A stretch of DNA of 64,000 nt from assembly GCA_963969345.1 (NCBI GenBank), contig OZ017766.1, positions 7,006,001 to 7,070,000 of the forward strand, written 5' to 3'. The DNA is from Turbatrix aceti. Its lineage: Eukaryota; Nematoda; Chromadorea; Rhabditida; Panagrolaimidae. Made by a program: the position numbers and the translations under genes. Position 1 is the first letter of the stretch, and each line of letters begins with the position of its first letter. This document shows positions 10,948-21,699 of this stretch, in pieces. The notes under the pieces were generated by a model, which saw only the letters and a list, made by a program, of their open reading frames with translations, did no database searches and was not told the DNA's origin.

Positions 10948-13225
10948 TTACGACTTATGAAGGTGGTCCTCGGCGGCTCCGTTGTTTGTGGCTGCAGCAG
11001 CTTCGGTGATCGAGCTTCTCACCGTGATGAACAGGATGAAAGCGTGGAGGAAGTGCAGTAGGAGGGAACTCGTCGCTGAAGGTGGATACGCATTCCAGCA
11101 GTACTCGAGGCCGATCATGACGATGATTCTGAAAATAAGGGAAAAAATAGTCAGTCGATGTCTTTACAGTTAACTCGGGTTTAAAATTTAGAAAATAGGC
11201 TTAAAATATGCTCAAAAATCGTAAAATCAACGAAAAAAAAATTAATTTTTGGCATTTTTAGTTTTTAGACGAAAATAGAATAAATACAAACAAAAGTTTT
11301 CCCGAAACGCAAAAAAAAACAGATTTTCGTGGTAAAAAACGTAGAAAAATTTTTGAAAAACAAAAATCGTAACAATCGTTTCGGAATTTTCGTTGCGAAA
11401 CTATGGACTCTGAAGTAACATTTTTTGCTTGAATTTTGTTACTTTTTTTACGATACACAAGTTTTATGATATTTTTTTCCAAAAACGATACTTTTTTGTC
11501 GTTTTTTTTGAGTTTTCTTGTTATCGTATTTTCCAAAACTGATTCTAACTCTCGCGCAGTTACCACACTTACCGTATAGCTATACTCCTGAGGTACCCTG
11601 GCCGAGCACACGTGTCATGGAGAGACTTGCTTGAAAAGAGAAAGTATGGGATAGTGTGGTAGTACCACGAGTAGAACTGGTAGTGAAGTGATCGTGAAAA
11701 CGCAATTCCGAGAAAATTGGATGTGAAGAGAGCGATGAGCATGTCTGCAAGATTATTGACCGTAAAAAAGCTAGAATGTATCGTAACTCACCATGCTTTG
11801 TGATTGGCACAGTTTGGGGTTGTTCGATGAGTGATAGGACGCCACCGTACTTCCTAAACCACAGGAAGCAGGTAAAGACAGCGAGGAGTCCGACGTGCAT
11901 CAGAATGAGGAAGAGATGAAAATTGCTATTGACAAAGACGGATTCCGGTAGAAATTTCCAGTTAACAGTCCATTCGTAGAGAAAGACTCGTTTGAAGTTG
12001 AAAGCCTTGGTGAGGTAATCCACGGGATAGGTCGTGAGAAACGGTAGGCTCGTGACAACCTGAACGATACCGGAGAAGACAATCGTTCTCGCGAGAGCGA
12101 TCCAACCGTGTCGAAACAAGATCAGTGCGTAGAAAACCGGCGCAAAGAGGAGTACGTTCATCTTGATTCCCACCGCGAAGGAAAAAAAGCACGCTGCAGT
12201 CTGTAGGAAGGAATTGTTGCACCTCCGACCGCCTTCTGTCGAAATTAGTGACGCAATAGCCGCATAGAGACAAAGCATGGATACGCCATCGTTGAACATG
12301 CGCAGCATGTAGATTGAATGGATACGGTAGCCGATGAGAACGACGAAGGGAAAGACAAATGGCGGGATTCGCTTGGATTTGATGTAGATGTAGAAGACGG
12401 TCGCCTGGTTTGCCAGGTAGATGCCCAGGAAGATGCACTGCCCGACGAAGATGTTCCTGCCGTCGTTCGTGAGGTGATATAGCAGCCAGTAGACCCAGAT
12501 GTGCGCTGCGGGATAGACGATTGGGCCGGTGTCGCCCTTGATGCTGCTGTAGTTGTACTCACCCTTGATGTAGCACTCCACCTGCTGCATGTACGTTGAC
12601 CAGTCGATTTCTGTGTCTGCAAGTTTTTTTGTTGAAAAAATGATTTTTTATAGATTTCTACCCTATTTTCGTGCAAAAAATACCCCCACTCGAAAATGAA
12701 GAATAAAACATAAATTTTGATATTTTAGCAAAAAAAACCTCTGGCAAAAGATGTTTTTTTGCTAAAATACCAAATTTTGTTTTTTCGTCATTTTCGAGTG
12801 TTTCGTTCGAAATCAAATTTTCGTGCTAAAAGTACCCAAAAATACGTTTTTTTTGTTTCATCCAAAAATTTTTTTCTTGTAATTTTCGTACACAAAAAAA
12901 TTTTTTTTTTAAATCCCAAAATACTGTGTTTTTATCATTTTTGACCTTTTTTTTTAAATCTTTAATCCCATTTGACACCCAAATGCCCCCAAAATAACTT
13001 ACAAGGTCTCAGATTAACGACAAGCAACGAAATGACAACGTCAATGATGAGACTGAAGCCAGCAAGAACGTAGACCGCCTCGGTGTCCCTTGGATTGCCA
13101 AGCCTGGCGAAGGAGACCTTGAGGTCATCGTAGGCAGCGGTCACGCGCTCCTGCAAACTCAGCTGTTGGCCATCACCGGAGTCGTGAAAGCGGGTGGTTC
13201 GTTTTCTCCGCAATGGTGCTGACAT
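10948..13225 (-). CDS. alg3: ALG3, Dol-P-Man:Man5GlcNAc2-PP-dolichol alpha-1,3-mannosyltransferase
   Basis: Four exons, 13225-13003, 12616-11792, 11744-11573 and 11128-10948, give 466 residues. ALG3 is an ER multi-pass enzyme that adds the first dolichol-phosphate-mannose-derived mannose to the N-glycan precursor in the lumen. The family block [14 protein letters not shown] spans the first splice junction, followed by DYS-like [23 protein letters not shown]. Many hydrophobic segments follow, and then [19 protein letters not shown] sequence in exon 3 ([15 protein letters not shown]), and [16 protein letters not shown] in exon 4. The start codon lies about 50 bases after a TTTTTTTAG acceptor and only 195 bp beyond the cactin stop codon, so it may be the downstream gene of an operon. 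Confidence 0.93.
11265..11545. repeat. Intronic repeat family B, copy 2
   Basis: Lies in ALG3 intron 3 (11129-11572) and takes up over half of it. It shares GTAACAATCGTTTCGGAATTTTCGTTGCG and CGATACTTTTTTGTCG with the other copies and has the same orientation on the plus strand as copies 1 and 4. Confidence 0.7.
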
Positions 13226-13419
13226 GTGGGATTGGACTGGCGGCGGTCACACTCACGTCGGCGTCCCGCTAAAAAAACATACCCGTCAAAAATCCCAAAA
13301 TAACAAAAACAAAAAAATAAAAAGTAAAAGTAAAATCCGAATTCAACGGGTTTTAAAAAATCATCAATTTCCAAAAAAAATCGTAAATTTTATACAATTC
13401 GAGTAAAAAGTAAAATAAA

Positions 13420-16400
13420 TCAACGACGATAACGATAGCGCTTGAATGAAAACCACAGCTGGAAGACGCCGTCCTTGAAGTGATTTCTGAAGCCGTTGTG
13501 GTGGTTATCCTCCCATTCGCGGTTGACGATCTTGAATGCAATGTCTTCGTAGGGTGGGCCGGCTTTGAAGCGGATGACGACAAAATCTGGGTCCTCGCAT
13601 TTGGTGAGTGTAAATCGAGGAGTCTGCGTGATATCCAGGAGATCAGGGTAGAAAATCTGAAAAAATGTACCGTTATATTGTACAACGCGTCTCCCAATAA
13701 AAAATATGGGTCCTGCAACGAAAAAAAGTATTCTGCAAAGAAAAACGAGGGTCCTACAACGAAAAACGCGTTCTGTAGCAAAAACGTGTCCCGTAGCGAA
13801 AGGCGCGTTCCGAAACGAAAAATTTAGGTTCCGCAACGAAAACATATCTCGAAGCGAAAAGCGTCGGTTCCATGGCGAGAAAAATGTGTTTTGCAACGAA
13901 AAGCGCGTTCCGAAACGAAAAGTACGTTTTGTAACAAAAAACTAGGGTTCCGCAGCGAAAAACGTATCCAGCAGCGAAAAATGTATACCGAAGCGAAAAC
14001 ATGGGTCCTACAACGAAAAACGCGTTCTGTAGCGAAAACGTGTCCCGTAGCGAAAAGCGGATTCCGAAACAAAAAAAAAAGGGTTCCGCAACGAAAACAT
14101 ATCTCGTAGCGAAAAAATGGATCCTACAACGAAAAACGCGCCTCGCAGCAAAAAAAACCCAAGTCTTACAATGAAAAACCCGTTTCCGCAACAAAAAAAA
14201 ACTCACATTAAACCGGTATCCCTGTACAATCTTCGGAGGCGGATTGTCGAGATCGTAGTGAGTCTGATTGTACTTGTTCCAGTCGAATCCAGTATGCACG
14301 CGATTGTAGTACGTCGGCTTGCGTGGACGATATTTATCCGACCAAAGATACGTCTGTGTCTCGATTTTCTCCTCATCCACCAGCTCTTCCTCGTCTTCAC
14401 GCATGCCACGTCGGGCAGCTGCGCGGAAGCTGGCTTCTGCGGGTGTCAGGTGACTGGTATCCTCAGGGCCGTCGCCGCCAGCTGCACGCTGCTTTCTGCG
14501 CTCTCTTTCAAGGTTCGCCGCGTCTTCGGTTTCATCGATGACTTCGATGCCCGGCATTGTTTCCGTGCCGAGGATCGGAGAATATCGTCCGGACTCATAG
14601 AGACTCACCGCGAGCGCGTTCACCTGTGCATCCGATAGTACCGACCATTTTTGTTCCCGGACATCGTCGTCGAGTTGGAGAATTTCATCCACGGACCATG
14701 GAATGGATTTTAGGGTTTGGAGTTGTAGGAGTCGACCTTCTTCGGTTGTGGGATAGATTTCGTCGTCTCCTCCGATTTCTGCTGCTTCGTCGTCGATGAA
14801 CCACCGCCGCTTTTTCTTCAGTAGCAGCGTCGGGGTCATCTTTGACAACGACCGGCACAGTTCTCTGATCGGTGCCCATCTGCCGCTGATACTCGTCCAT
14901 TTCCTTGGCCTGTTGCTGCCGAATTCGATCCAGTTTGATCGCCTTCTTTTCTGCGTGTTTGGCACGCAGCCTCGATTTTGCCATGTACGGATGGAGTTGT
15001 TCCATGAGCGATTCCCAGAAAGCGACGTTTTCATTGTTCCGGAGTTTGGCAGAAATGTCTTTTTCGAGTTTTTGGAGTTCTTGGTAGGATTTCCCCTAAA
15101 AAAATACGTTTTTGAAAAAAAAATTGACTTGGTCCACGACAGCGAATAATTTTTATGTCTGTCAATAAATATTGGAACGCTTGTGCGTTTTTTAAAAGTG
15201 CAAAAAATCACATAAAAATAGCAGCAGCCCGTCTTAATTGGCCCTTAGGGTTTTCACAGGCCAGACAATTTTTCTTGACGAAAATGAACAAAAAATGTCT
15301 ATTTTAGTTCAGAAACAAGCAAAAATGACGTTTCTAAAGTGATTTGGGCATTTTGAAGGGCACAAAATGCGCGCTGAAAGACCTTGAAGCTTGATGCCTT
15401 AAGCAATGACTTAAAATGCAGCGAAAACTGCAAAATTATCGTTATCTTCTATCGTAAGATTTTTTTCATTTTTGAAAAAATTTTTGCCGAAAAAAATTAT
15501 TTTTATTTTTTTGATAAAATCGGAAAAATTCTGTATTTTTTGTAATTTCCCGTTTTTTTGCACGTGTCGGGTTGTAAAAAACCCTGGTCTATACTTTTCC
15601 CATAACAACCCAAAATCCTAATTTCCATAACAAAAAACAAGAAAATGTGCATAAAAAGACCACGTCTGACACTTCGCAGTCAATTCTCCTGCGCTCTTCC
15701 TGTTTCCCGCTGGTAACAAATCCACTCCTTTCTTTCCCCAGTCACTGACTGTATTTCGAGTCAATCGTCACTATACCAATGTCGAACGCCATTCCCCCGG
15801 CCGAGGTTGCCAAAGATGCGTCCACCAAGATACACGCCATCAGCAGCGAATCCGACGAAAAACACGTCGTCGGTGTCATCGCCGAAGCCAAGGACGCTAC
15901 CAACCCCGAACCCGGTGTCGCCAGCGTAGTTTTCTTCAACGGTATTCCTAACCTCCTAGAAGGCCACGTCTTCGCCGATCGTTTCCGGGTAAGTTCAACA
16001 CACATTTTTTTCATCCCCAACTAAATATGTATTTTTTCTTTCAGATTTTCGAAAGAACCGGCTGGGACGACACCGTCGGCGCTGTCTACTTCGCTACGCC
16101 CCTCGCCGACGAAACCAAGGAACTCGTCCTCCGGATCGACAGCAACACCCGCACGGATCCTACCAACATGTGCATCGAAGTGGCGGTGCTCAAGCTCGCA
16201 GAAGCCAAGAACAAGTTTCTCCTATTTTCCCAGATCCACAGCTACGACCTGACCGCTCCCAATCCCTGGCTCGCTGTCTACAACCGAGGAGGACCGACTG
16301 TGGCGCAATGCCTTGACGCCTCGCCGGGGCATCGATTCACGCCTGGCAGTGCTGGTCGCTTTGCTGAACACATCGTTGAGGTAAGTCTTACTATAAAAAG

Positions 16401-19387
16401 TTTTTACTGGGATCGGAAAACCCAAGAAAGCACAAGAAACGACAAAAAAGTATCGTTTTGGGACAAAAATGTCGTATCGTAAAAAAAGTAACAAAATCCG
16501 AGCAAAAAATGTTATTTCCGTGTCCATAGTTTCGCAACGAAAATTCCAAAACGATCGCGAACGTTACCTTTTTTTATCGTAAGATACGATATTTTTGTTT
16601 TTGAAACATTATTCACCGTTTTTACCCCAAAAATAATGTTTTTTTACGGTTTTCATCAATTTTGGAAAAATCTCTTCAGATCCTCGCCTTCCTGCACGAC
16701 AACGGATTCCTCGCAACCTGCCTGGACTTCGGAAACCTCGTCTACGATCCTTGTGCCCGGGTCGTTTTTCTCTCGGATCTCTCGCTCGTTCGTCCCGATC
16801 CTAGCAAACGTCGTCTGAAGTCTACGACCACCCCGGTGGTCTGGCGCGGAGGCCCTCAGTACGCTCCGCTCTCCTACCACGGCCGCGCCCCGCTCACGCA
16901 GTGGGACGAGGTTGAGGTCGTCTTCTACCTCTTCTATGAGATGGTCAACGGCAAGCTTCCGTGGTCAGGAAAGCACGCCAGCGAGATCGAAACCACCAAG
17001 GTGCTTTTTAGCAAGGAGGATCACTTTGCTGGCATGCCCAAGGAGTGAGTCGTGTTTTAGGGGGCCAATAAAAATTTTTGGGACTTTTTTTAACCCATTT
17101 TTTTTTTTTTTGAAAAAATTGGAACTTTATTAAAATTTTTTTTACAATTCTTTTGGCAAAAACAATTTTTTGCGATTTTTTCATAACAAAAAATACTGTT
17201 TTTCACGTTTTTGGCATATTTTTTTAGTCTTTTTTGGTCAAAAAATTTTTTTACGCTTTTTTTGGCAACAAAAAATTTTTAGGTACCCCAAGCTGTTCAA
17301 CCAGATCCTATATCTCAAACGGGAACACAAGACGGACTACTCCGAAGTTCAGGCAACTCTCCAGGAAATTTACACCAAAATCGGTGGCGTAAAGTCCGCC
17401 GAAGACAACCACGATTTTGAAATCGATTTCCCAGAAATTCCTGAAGAGCAGCTGCCGCGCTTTGTCCTCGAGAAAATCCCCATTGATGGAACCGAGACGA
17501 AAAACGAGGAGGAGGAAGCCAAAAAAAATAATGACGCCAAAACGACTACCGCTTGAAAATTGTGCGAAATAAAAAAAAACTGACATTTCCTGGAGAATGA
17601 ATTTTTAAAATTCAAAAAAAATCCTCAACCAACCTTAAAAATCTTGGTAACATCCTCTTTGACAGACGAATGAACGCCTTCATCGAGTTCCGCCCTCCGC
17701 CTCGCATCTTTGAGTTTTGCAATTTCGGCTTCGATGATTGTGCCAATGTCATCCCAGAAGTTATCGTCTTGGTGTTTTGCGACACGTTTGAAAGTTTTGA
17801 CATCCACTGCCAGGTCCTCAAAATCTTCCAGGGACAGTCCCTTGAGATAGGTCAGTGGATCGACGAGTTCAAAATCCCCGTACGAAGCTTCTTCTTCGGC
17901 ATCCATGCCAAAGACCGAATACCTGGCCAGCAGATCGATTGGCTTCGCCCGGCCCTCGCGGATTCGTATCTTTGTCCGCTCACGAGCCTGTTTGATACGG
18001 AATTTGAGTTCGACGACATCGTAGTCTCCGAGTTGACGTTCTCGGTCCCGGGCAATCATGACGTCGTCTTCGCGCGCGCGTTGTCGGGCTTCACGCTCCC
18101 GTTTGAGCCGCTCCATCTCGTCGATGTTTCGGAGTACTTTTTCTCGGTACCTAAAAGTTCAAAACACTTGAAGTGAGAAATTTTGAGACATGATTAATTA
18201 TCTGGTCGGATAATCAACTGACATCCCTGCAATCATAGATCTTGATAAAATTCCGCATTCCGCGTTTTTGCAGATCCAAAGTAACCAATTTTTATGAAAT
18301 TTGAGCAACAATACTGATTTTTTGTGGTTTTTGAGGCCGTATAACAAAAAAAACAGGAAACGCGTACAAAAAACGGACCGAACCGCAAAAAATGACATCT
18401 TTACGTTTTTGATAAATTTGGAAAAAGAAATTTCCAAAATTGATCAAAAACGTAAAAAAACACATTTTTTAGGGTAAAAAACAGTGCAAAATTTTCAAAA
18501 ATAAAAAATCGTTTCGATTTAGAATTTTCGTTACAAAACCTTTGACGATGAAAAAGTAACATATTTTGCTTAGAATTTGTTACTTTTTTACGATACATGA
18601 ATTTTACGATATTTTTATCCTAAAACGATACTTTTTTGTTGTTTTTTTTGCCGATATTGTAAAATTTTCCAAAACTGGTTGAAAACCATATTTCTACCCA
18701 AATTTCACGAAAAATATGGTTGCCCCACGCCAAAAATTCAATAAAAACCCACATTTCATCGGCTTCCTTCTTGGTCAGCTTGTCTTTGCCCTCGGAAGTC
18801 AGTTTCTTCTTCCACACAAAAGCGTCCGTGAGCGTTGGATCGTTGAACGGGTTGCTGAAGTTGTTATAGGTCAAAACTTTGCGTTTTTCCTCCTTTTGCA
18901 ATTTCTTTGCCAGCCGACGAACTCTCTTTTCCTCAGCCGTCTCAGTTTCCTTCAATTTTTCCTTCTCCCGCTGTCGCCGTTCCATATCAACTTTTCTGAA
19001 GTCGGCGAGTTCCGGGATGTCTTCGTCGGACGAAGTTGAACCTTCCGACGAGGAAAGTTTTCTTCGGCGGTCAAAGATTTTCTCATCGCGGCTGGATTTG
19101 GCCTGGACTGGAGAAGGGGAACGGGGAGGAGAATGTCTGCGTCGTCTGTCAACCGGGGAAGCAGAATCGGAAGAAGATGAGTGTCGGCGACGACGACGAC
19201 GTCTGTCGGGGGATGGGGAACGAGTTGGAGACCGTTTACGGTATCGGTCGCGGCTACGATCACGCTCGCGACGATCGTAACCAGAGTTACGGTTACGATC
19301 CCTGTCTCGGTGGTCTCGAGGCGAACGTGATCTGGTTTTTAGGCTACGATCTTTTTCATCGTTTCTACGTTCGCGGTCCCGTGGCAT
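13420..19387 (-). CDS. cacn-1: Cactin, spliceosome-associated/NF-kB pathway regulator (one apparent frameshift)
   Basis: Four exons, 19387-18753, 18150-17634, 15095-14207 and 13656-13420, encode about 758 residues once one base is discounted. Cactin is a nuclear protein bound to late spliceosomes. Seen: an N-terminal Arg/Ser/Asp-rich region, a charged coiled coil, RERTKIRIREGRAKPIDLL in exon 2, FWESL and MAKSRLRAKH in exon 3, and the highly conserved C-terminus (YLWSDKYRPRKP, NRVHTGFDWNKYNQTHYD, DNPPPKIVQGY, GPPYEDIAFKIVNREWE, ending KRYRYRR). Reading changes by one base at a run of five T (14811-14815, plus strand): frame one holds to EE, frame two resumes at KRRWFIDDEAAE. The ATG lies 2 bases after a TTTTTAG acceptor, so the mRNA is probably trans-spliced. 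Intron 3 (15096-17633) contains a complete gene on the other strand. Confidence 0.9.
13660..14195. repeat. Degenerate minisatellite filling cactin's last intron
   Basis: About 25-30 imperfect copies of an 18-20 bp unit such as CCGAAACGAAAAGCGCGTT or CCTACAACGAAAAACG. It occupies nearly the whole 549-bp intron 13657-14206. Open frames across it are repeat artefacts. Confidence 0.8.
15096..15778. other. Sequence between cactin exon 3 and the nested pseudokinase
   Basis: AT-rich cactin intron sequence on the minus strand and 5' flank of the nested gene on the plus strand. A TTCCCCAG acceptor-like site lies 38 bases before the ATG at 15779. I see no further gene. Confidence 0.35.
15779..17556 (+). 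CDS. CK1/TTBK-like pseudokinase nested in a cactin intron
   Basis: Four exons, 15779-15988, 16045-16380, 16680-17044 and 17283-17556, join in frame to 394 residues. The order of blocks follows a CK1/tau-tubulin-kinase-like domain: a WDDTVGAVYFA strand pair where the glycine loop should be, an LVLRID strand with Arg in the usual Lys position, a helix, AEHIVEILAFLHDNGFL, then LSDLSLVRP, then a WRGGPQYAPL-Y-H activation segment, WDEVEVVFYLFYEMVNGKLPW, and a late helix. The glycine-rich loop, the catalytic HRD (TCLDFGNL instead) and the metal-binding DFG (SDLSL instead) are all missing, so it should not transfer phosphate. Nematodes have a greatly enlarged TTBK-like group with many pseudokinases. 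The C-terminal tail is acidic, then Lys/Asn-rich. It lies wholly inside intron 3 of cactin on the opposite strand. The fold is my reading of motif order, not an alignment. Confidence 0.75.
16390..16676. repeat. Intronic repeat family B, copy 3
   Basis: It makes up nearly all of pseudokinase intron 2 (16381-16679). Reverse-complement family words are present: AAGTATCGTTTTGG, AAAGTAACAAAATCCGAGC, GTTTCGCAACGAAAATTCC and AAACGATCG. Confidence 0.75.
18410..18690. repeat. Intronic repeat family B, copy 4
   Basis: Lies in cactin intron 1 (18151-18752). Shared words include AATCGTTTCG, AATTTTCGTTACAAAACC, AAAGTAACATATTTTGCTT and AAAACGATACTTTTTTG. Confidence 0.7.
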
Positions 19388-19971
19388 GCCTAAAAAGACA
19401 GTTTTATACATTTCTAGACACAAAAAAATTCCCGTCGTATAATTTAATTTCTCACGGGCGCTGCAGAAAAGTGCAGAAAAGAGTGTTAACAGAACTGCAA
19501 GCCGCAGTTCCTGGTTGTGAAAAAAAAAATGTTGTTAGGCCTAACAGCGCAATTATATGAAAAAAATGGATTGCACCTGCAAAGGTGAATATAAAAACTG
19601 TATACAGAAAAATATAATCGCAAAGTTCCGGTTTTCGTTCAAAAAGGGGCATAAAACACAGTTTTGGGTGAAATTCAAAAAATGCAAAAATAACGATTTT
19701 GGGCAAAATTAAAAAAAGGGCAAAAAAACGTAATTTTTGACCAAATTCCAAAAATTCAATCAAAAAACGTTAAAACCCAATATTTTAGGTCAAATTCAAA
19801 AATTCGTTCAAAAAACACAATTTCAAATAATAAATGGTCAAAAAACCACTCAACTCCTGCCACGAAAAAAATTCTAACAAAATCTATTGTCCAAAATAAT
19901 AAAAAAAATCAACAACGAAAAAAAAGTAGCTGCAAAACCCGTAAAAAGCCAGGTCGGCCACGGGGGAACTG
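19388..19971. other. Spacer between cactin and POLR3E (both minus strand)
   Basis: AT-rich. Contains repeated AAAACACAATTTTGGGTGAAATTC/GTCAAATTCAAAAA words at 19660-19830 (about 33-bp periodic). No gene is supported. Confidence 0.4.
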
Positions 19972-21295
19972 CTAATCGATCTGCTCCACCTTGGGCTGCC
20001 GCAGACCCGCACCGTTGACCGCAGCTTCTGCTGCGACCACGGGAATGCCGTCGTCGTCGATGGCAGGAGTCGGGAGTTTGAGTGCGTACGCCGGTGTTTC
20101 GTGGATGACGTCGAGGGGTTTCCAGGATTCGAGTTCGGCTTGCTGGTGTTTGAAGAAGGACGATTGTTCCCGACGCTTGCGCTGGGCTTCGGTTTCTGCC
20201 CGGGCAAATTTGACGCGAATCGGTGATAATCTGGATTTCGGGGCGTCTTCTTCGATGGGTTCGGTCGCGCCGTCGGCGCCTGCTCCGATCTTGCGACGCA
20301 TGCGGTAGGTGTCGTCTACCTCGAGGAAGTAAGCCTTGTGGTCCTCGACGAAACACAGGGCGTGGTTGACTACCTCGCTGTCCGATGTCGCTTTTCCGGC
20401 AAAGGTTGCGCCTCTGAAATGTTCAAAAATAGGGTTTATGACATGGAATGTGAACATTTTTTGTCAAAAGATAGCTTTTACCGCTAAAAATACCTAAAAA
20501 CAACAAAAAATATCGTTTCAGGAAAAAATATCGTAAATCTGATGCATCGTAAAAAGTAACATAATTCGGACAAAAAATATTACTTCTGTGTCAAGAGTTT
20601 CGCCACGAAAATACCAAAACGATCGTCAGTTTCTTATCGATGAGATTTTTTGTTTTTGAAAAATATAGCACTCTTTTTTACCGAAAAACAACTTTTTTTT
20701 CACGTTTTTCCTTAATTTTGGAAAACTTCTAACCTTATATTTTTTCTACAACGTAGCAAAAATACCTCATACATCTACATTTTAAATACGGCAAAACTTG
20801 ACAAAATTTTTCTTTGTACATTTCAAAAATCTGAAAAAAACAACTTACGAGTCCCGCGCGCCGTCCGAACGATGAGCGCCTTCAGAATAGTCGATTTCAA
20901 GCTGAAAATAAATCGTAAATATAAAAAAATAAATGAATGAGCGGTAACTTACGTGTTTAACGATGGGTTTGATGCGTGCCGTGCAATTTTCGAGCTCGGA
21001 AGGCTTTTCCGTCGAAAATTGCAGCGTAGCAACGGCCAAATCGCTGCGATTTATGGGCAGAGCGTAGCAGTCCATCTGAAAAACAAACAATTGTTTAAAC
21101 AAAAAAAAAAGTGAAATTTTAGGCTGAAAAAAATATAATTTTAGTGAAAAAATTTTAGCCACGAACCTCGGCAACAACAGGATCGTCGTCAGGTTCGACG
21201 GCTTTGACGGATACTTTTTTGCCGCCACCCCTGCTGCCGGAACTCGCGGTAGCAGCACCATCGTTGGCCGAAGAAGAAGAACCGTTGGCTCTCAT
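19972..21295 (-). CDS. polr3e: RNA polymerase III subunit RPC5/POLR3E, short form
   Basis: Four exons, 21295-21167, 21075-20953, 20901-20849 and 20413-19972, give 248 residues. RPC5 pairs with RPC4 in a heterodimer that helps Pol III initiate and terminate. Seen: the conserved start VEPDDDPVVAEMDCYALPI across the first junction, ARIKPIVKHLEIDY across the second, a GATFAGK...VNHALCFVEDHKAYFLEVDDTYRMRRKI block, and RVKFARAETEAQRKRREQSS-FF, matching the human V-R-F-S-R-P-E-S-E-Q-A-R-Q-R-R-V-Q-S region. The N-terminus is a Ser/Gly-rich disordered tail. The long C-terminal half of vertebrate RPC5 (winged-helix repeats) is absent, making it similar in size to yeast Rpc37. The ATG at 21295 is the only in-frame one that keeps the exon open upstream of the family start without a stop. 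Confidence 0.82.
20475..20745. repeat. Intronic repeat family B, copy 5
   Basis: Lies in POLR3E intron 3 (20414-20848). Shared words are AAAAAATATCGTTT, CGTAAAAAGTAACATAATTCGGAC, GTTTCGCCACGAAAATACC and AAAACGATCG. On the plus strand it is oriented like copy 3. Confidence 0.7.
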
Positions 21296-21396
21296 CAAAA
21301 CATGCACGTTTACGATGGATGCTGCGTTGGCGACGAGCAGCACGCACCGCGGAAGAGCCGAGAGTTATTGAATCTTTCTTTTGTGGGAAAAAAAAG

Positions 21397-21699
21397 ATGT
21401 CCACGAGAAATAAATGGACTTCCAATAATAGCGGCGGTGGTGGAGGTGGGGGGAGGGAAAGATCGATGGCAGGCCGTCGCAGATCGGGAAACAAAACGAA
21501 CACGACGAGACTGACGACTGCGGATGCAGTTGATGAAGATGAGAGCAAAAAGGACAGTGCACCGAAAAAGTGTGCACACGACAAAAGCTTTCAGGTGACT
21601 CGGAACACTTTGCCAGATGTAAAAACAGCAGAAAACAGAAGAAAAAAAAACATTGGTTTGCAGAACCGCAAAAAAAGTTTATTGCGCAATTTGGAGTAA
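21397..21699 (+). CDS. Possible small basic protein, divergent from POLR3E
   Basis: An open frame of 100 codons from ATG 21397, with a run of seven Gly near residue 13 and many Lys, Arg and Ser throughout. It reads away from POLR3E, 101 bp from its start, and an AATAAA lies near 21760. No family, domain or signal is visible, and the composition is low-complexity. The frame also stays open upstream to 21319 without an ATG. It could be coding, or be part of a divergent 5' region; I rate coding as less likely than not. Confidence 0.3.
   Translation: MSTRNKWTSNNSGGGGGGGRERSMAGRRRSGNKTNTTRLTTADAVDEDESKKDSAPKKCAHDKSFQVTRNTLPDVKTAENRRKKNIGLQNRKKSLLRNLE

Noticed and set aside
13754..14206. In-frame extension of cactin exon 3 as a Phe/Arg-rich repeat protein.
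   Set aside because: It is the intron minisatellite read through a clear GT donor at 14206; the real exon 4 resumes at IFYPDL.
14117..15149. Plus-strand open frames across 14.1-15.1 kb.
   Set aside because: Antisense to the conserved cactin exon 3.
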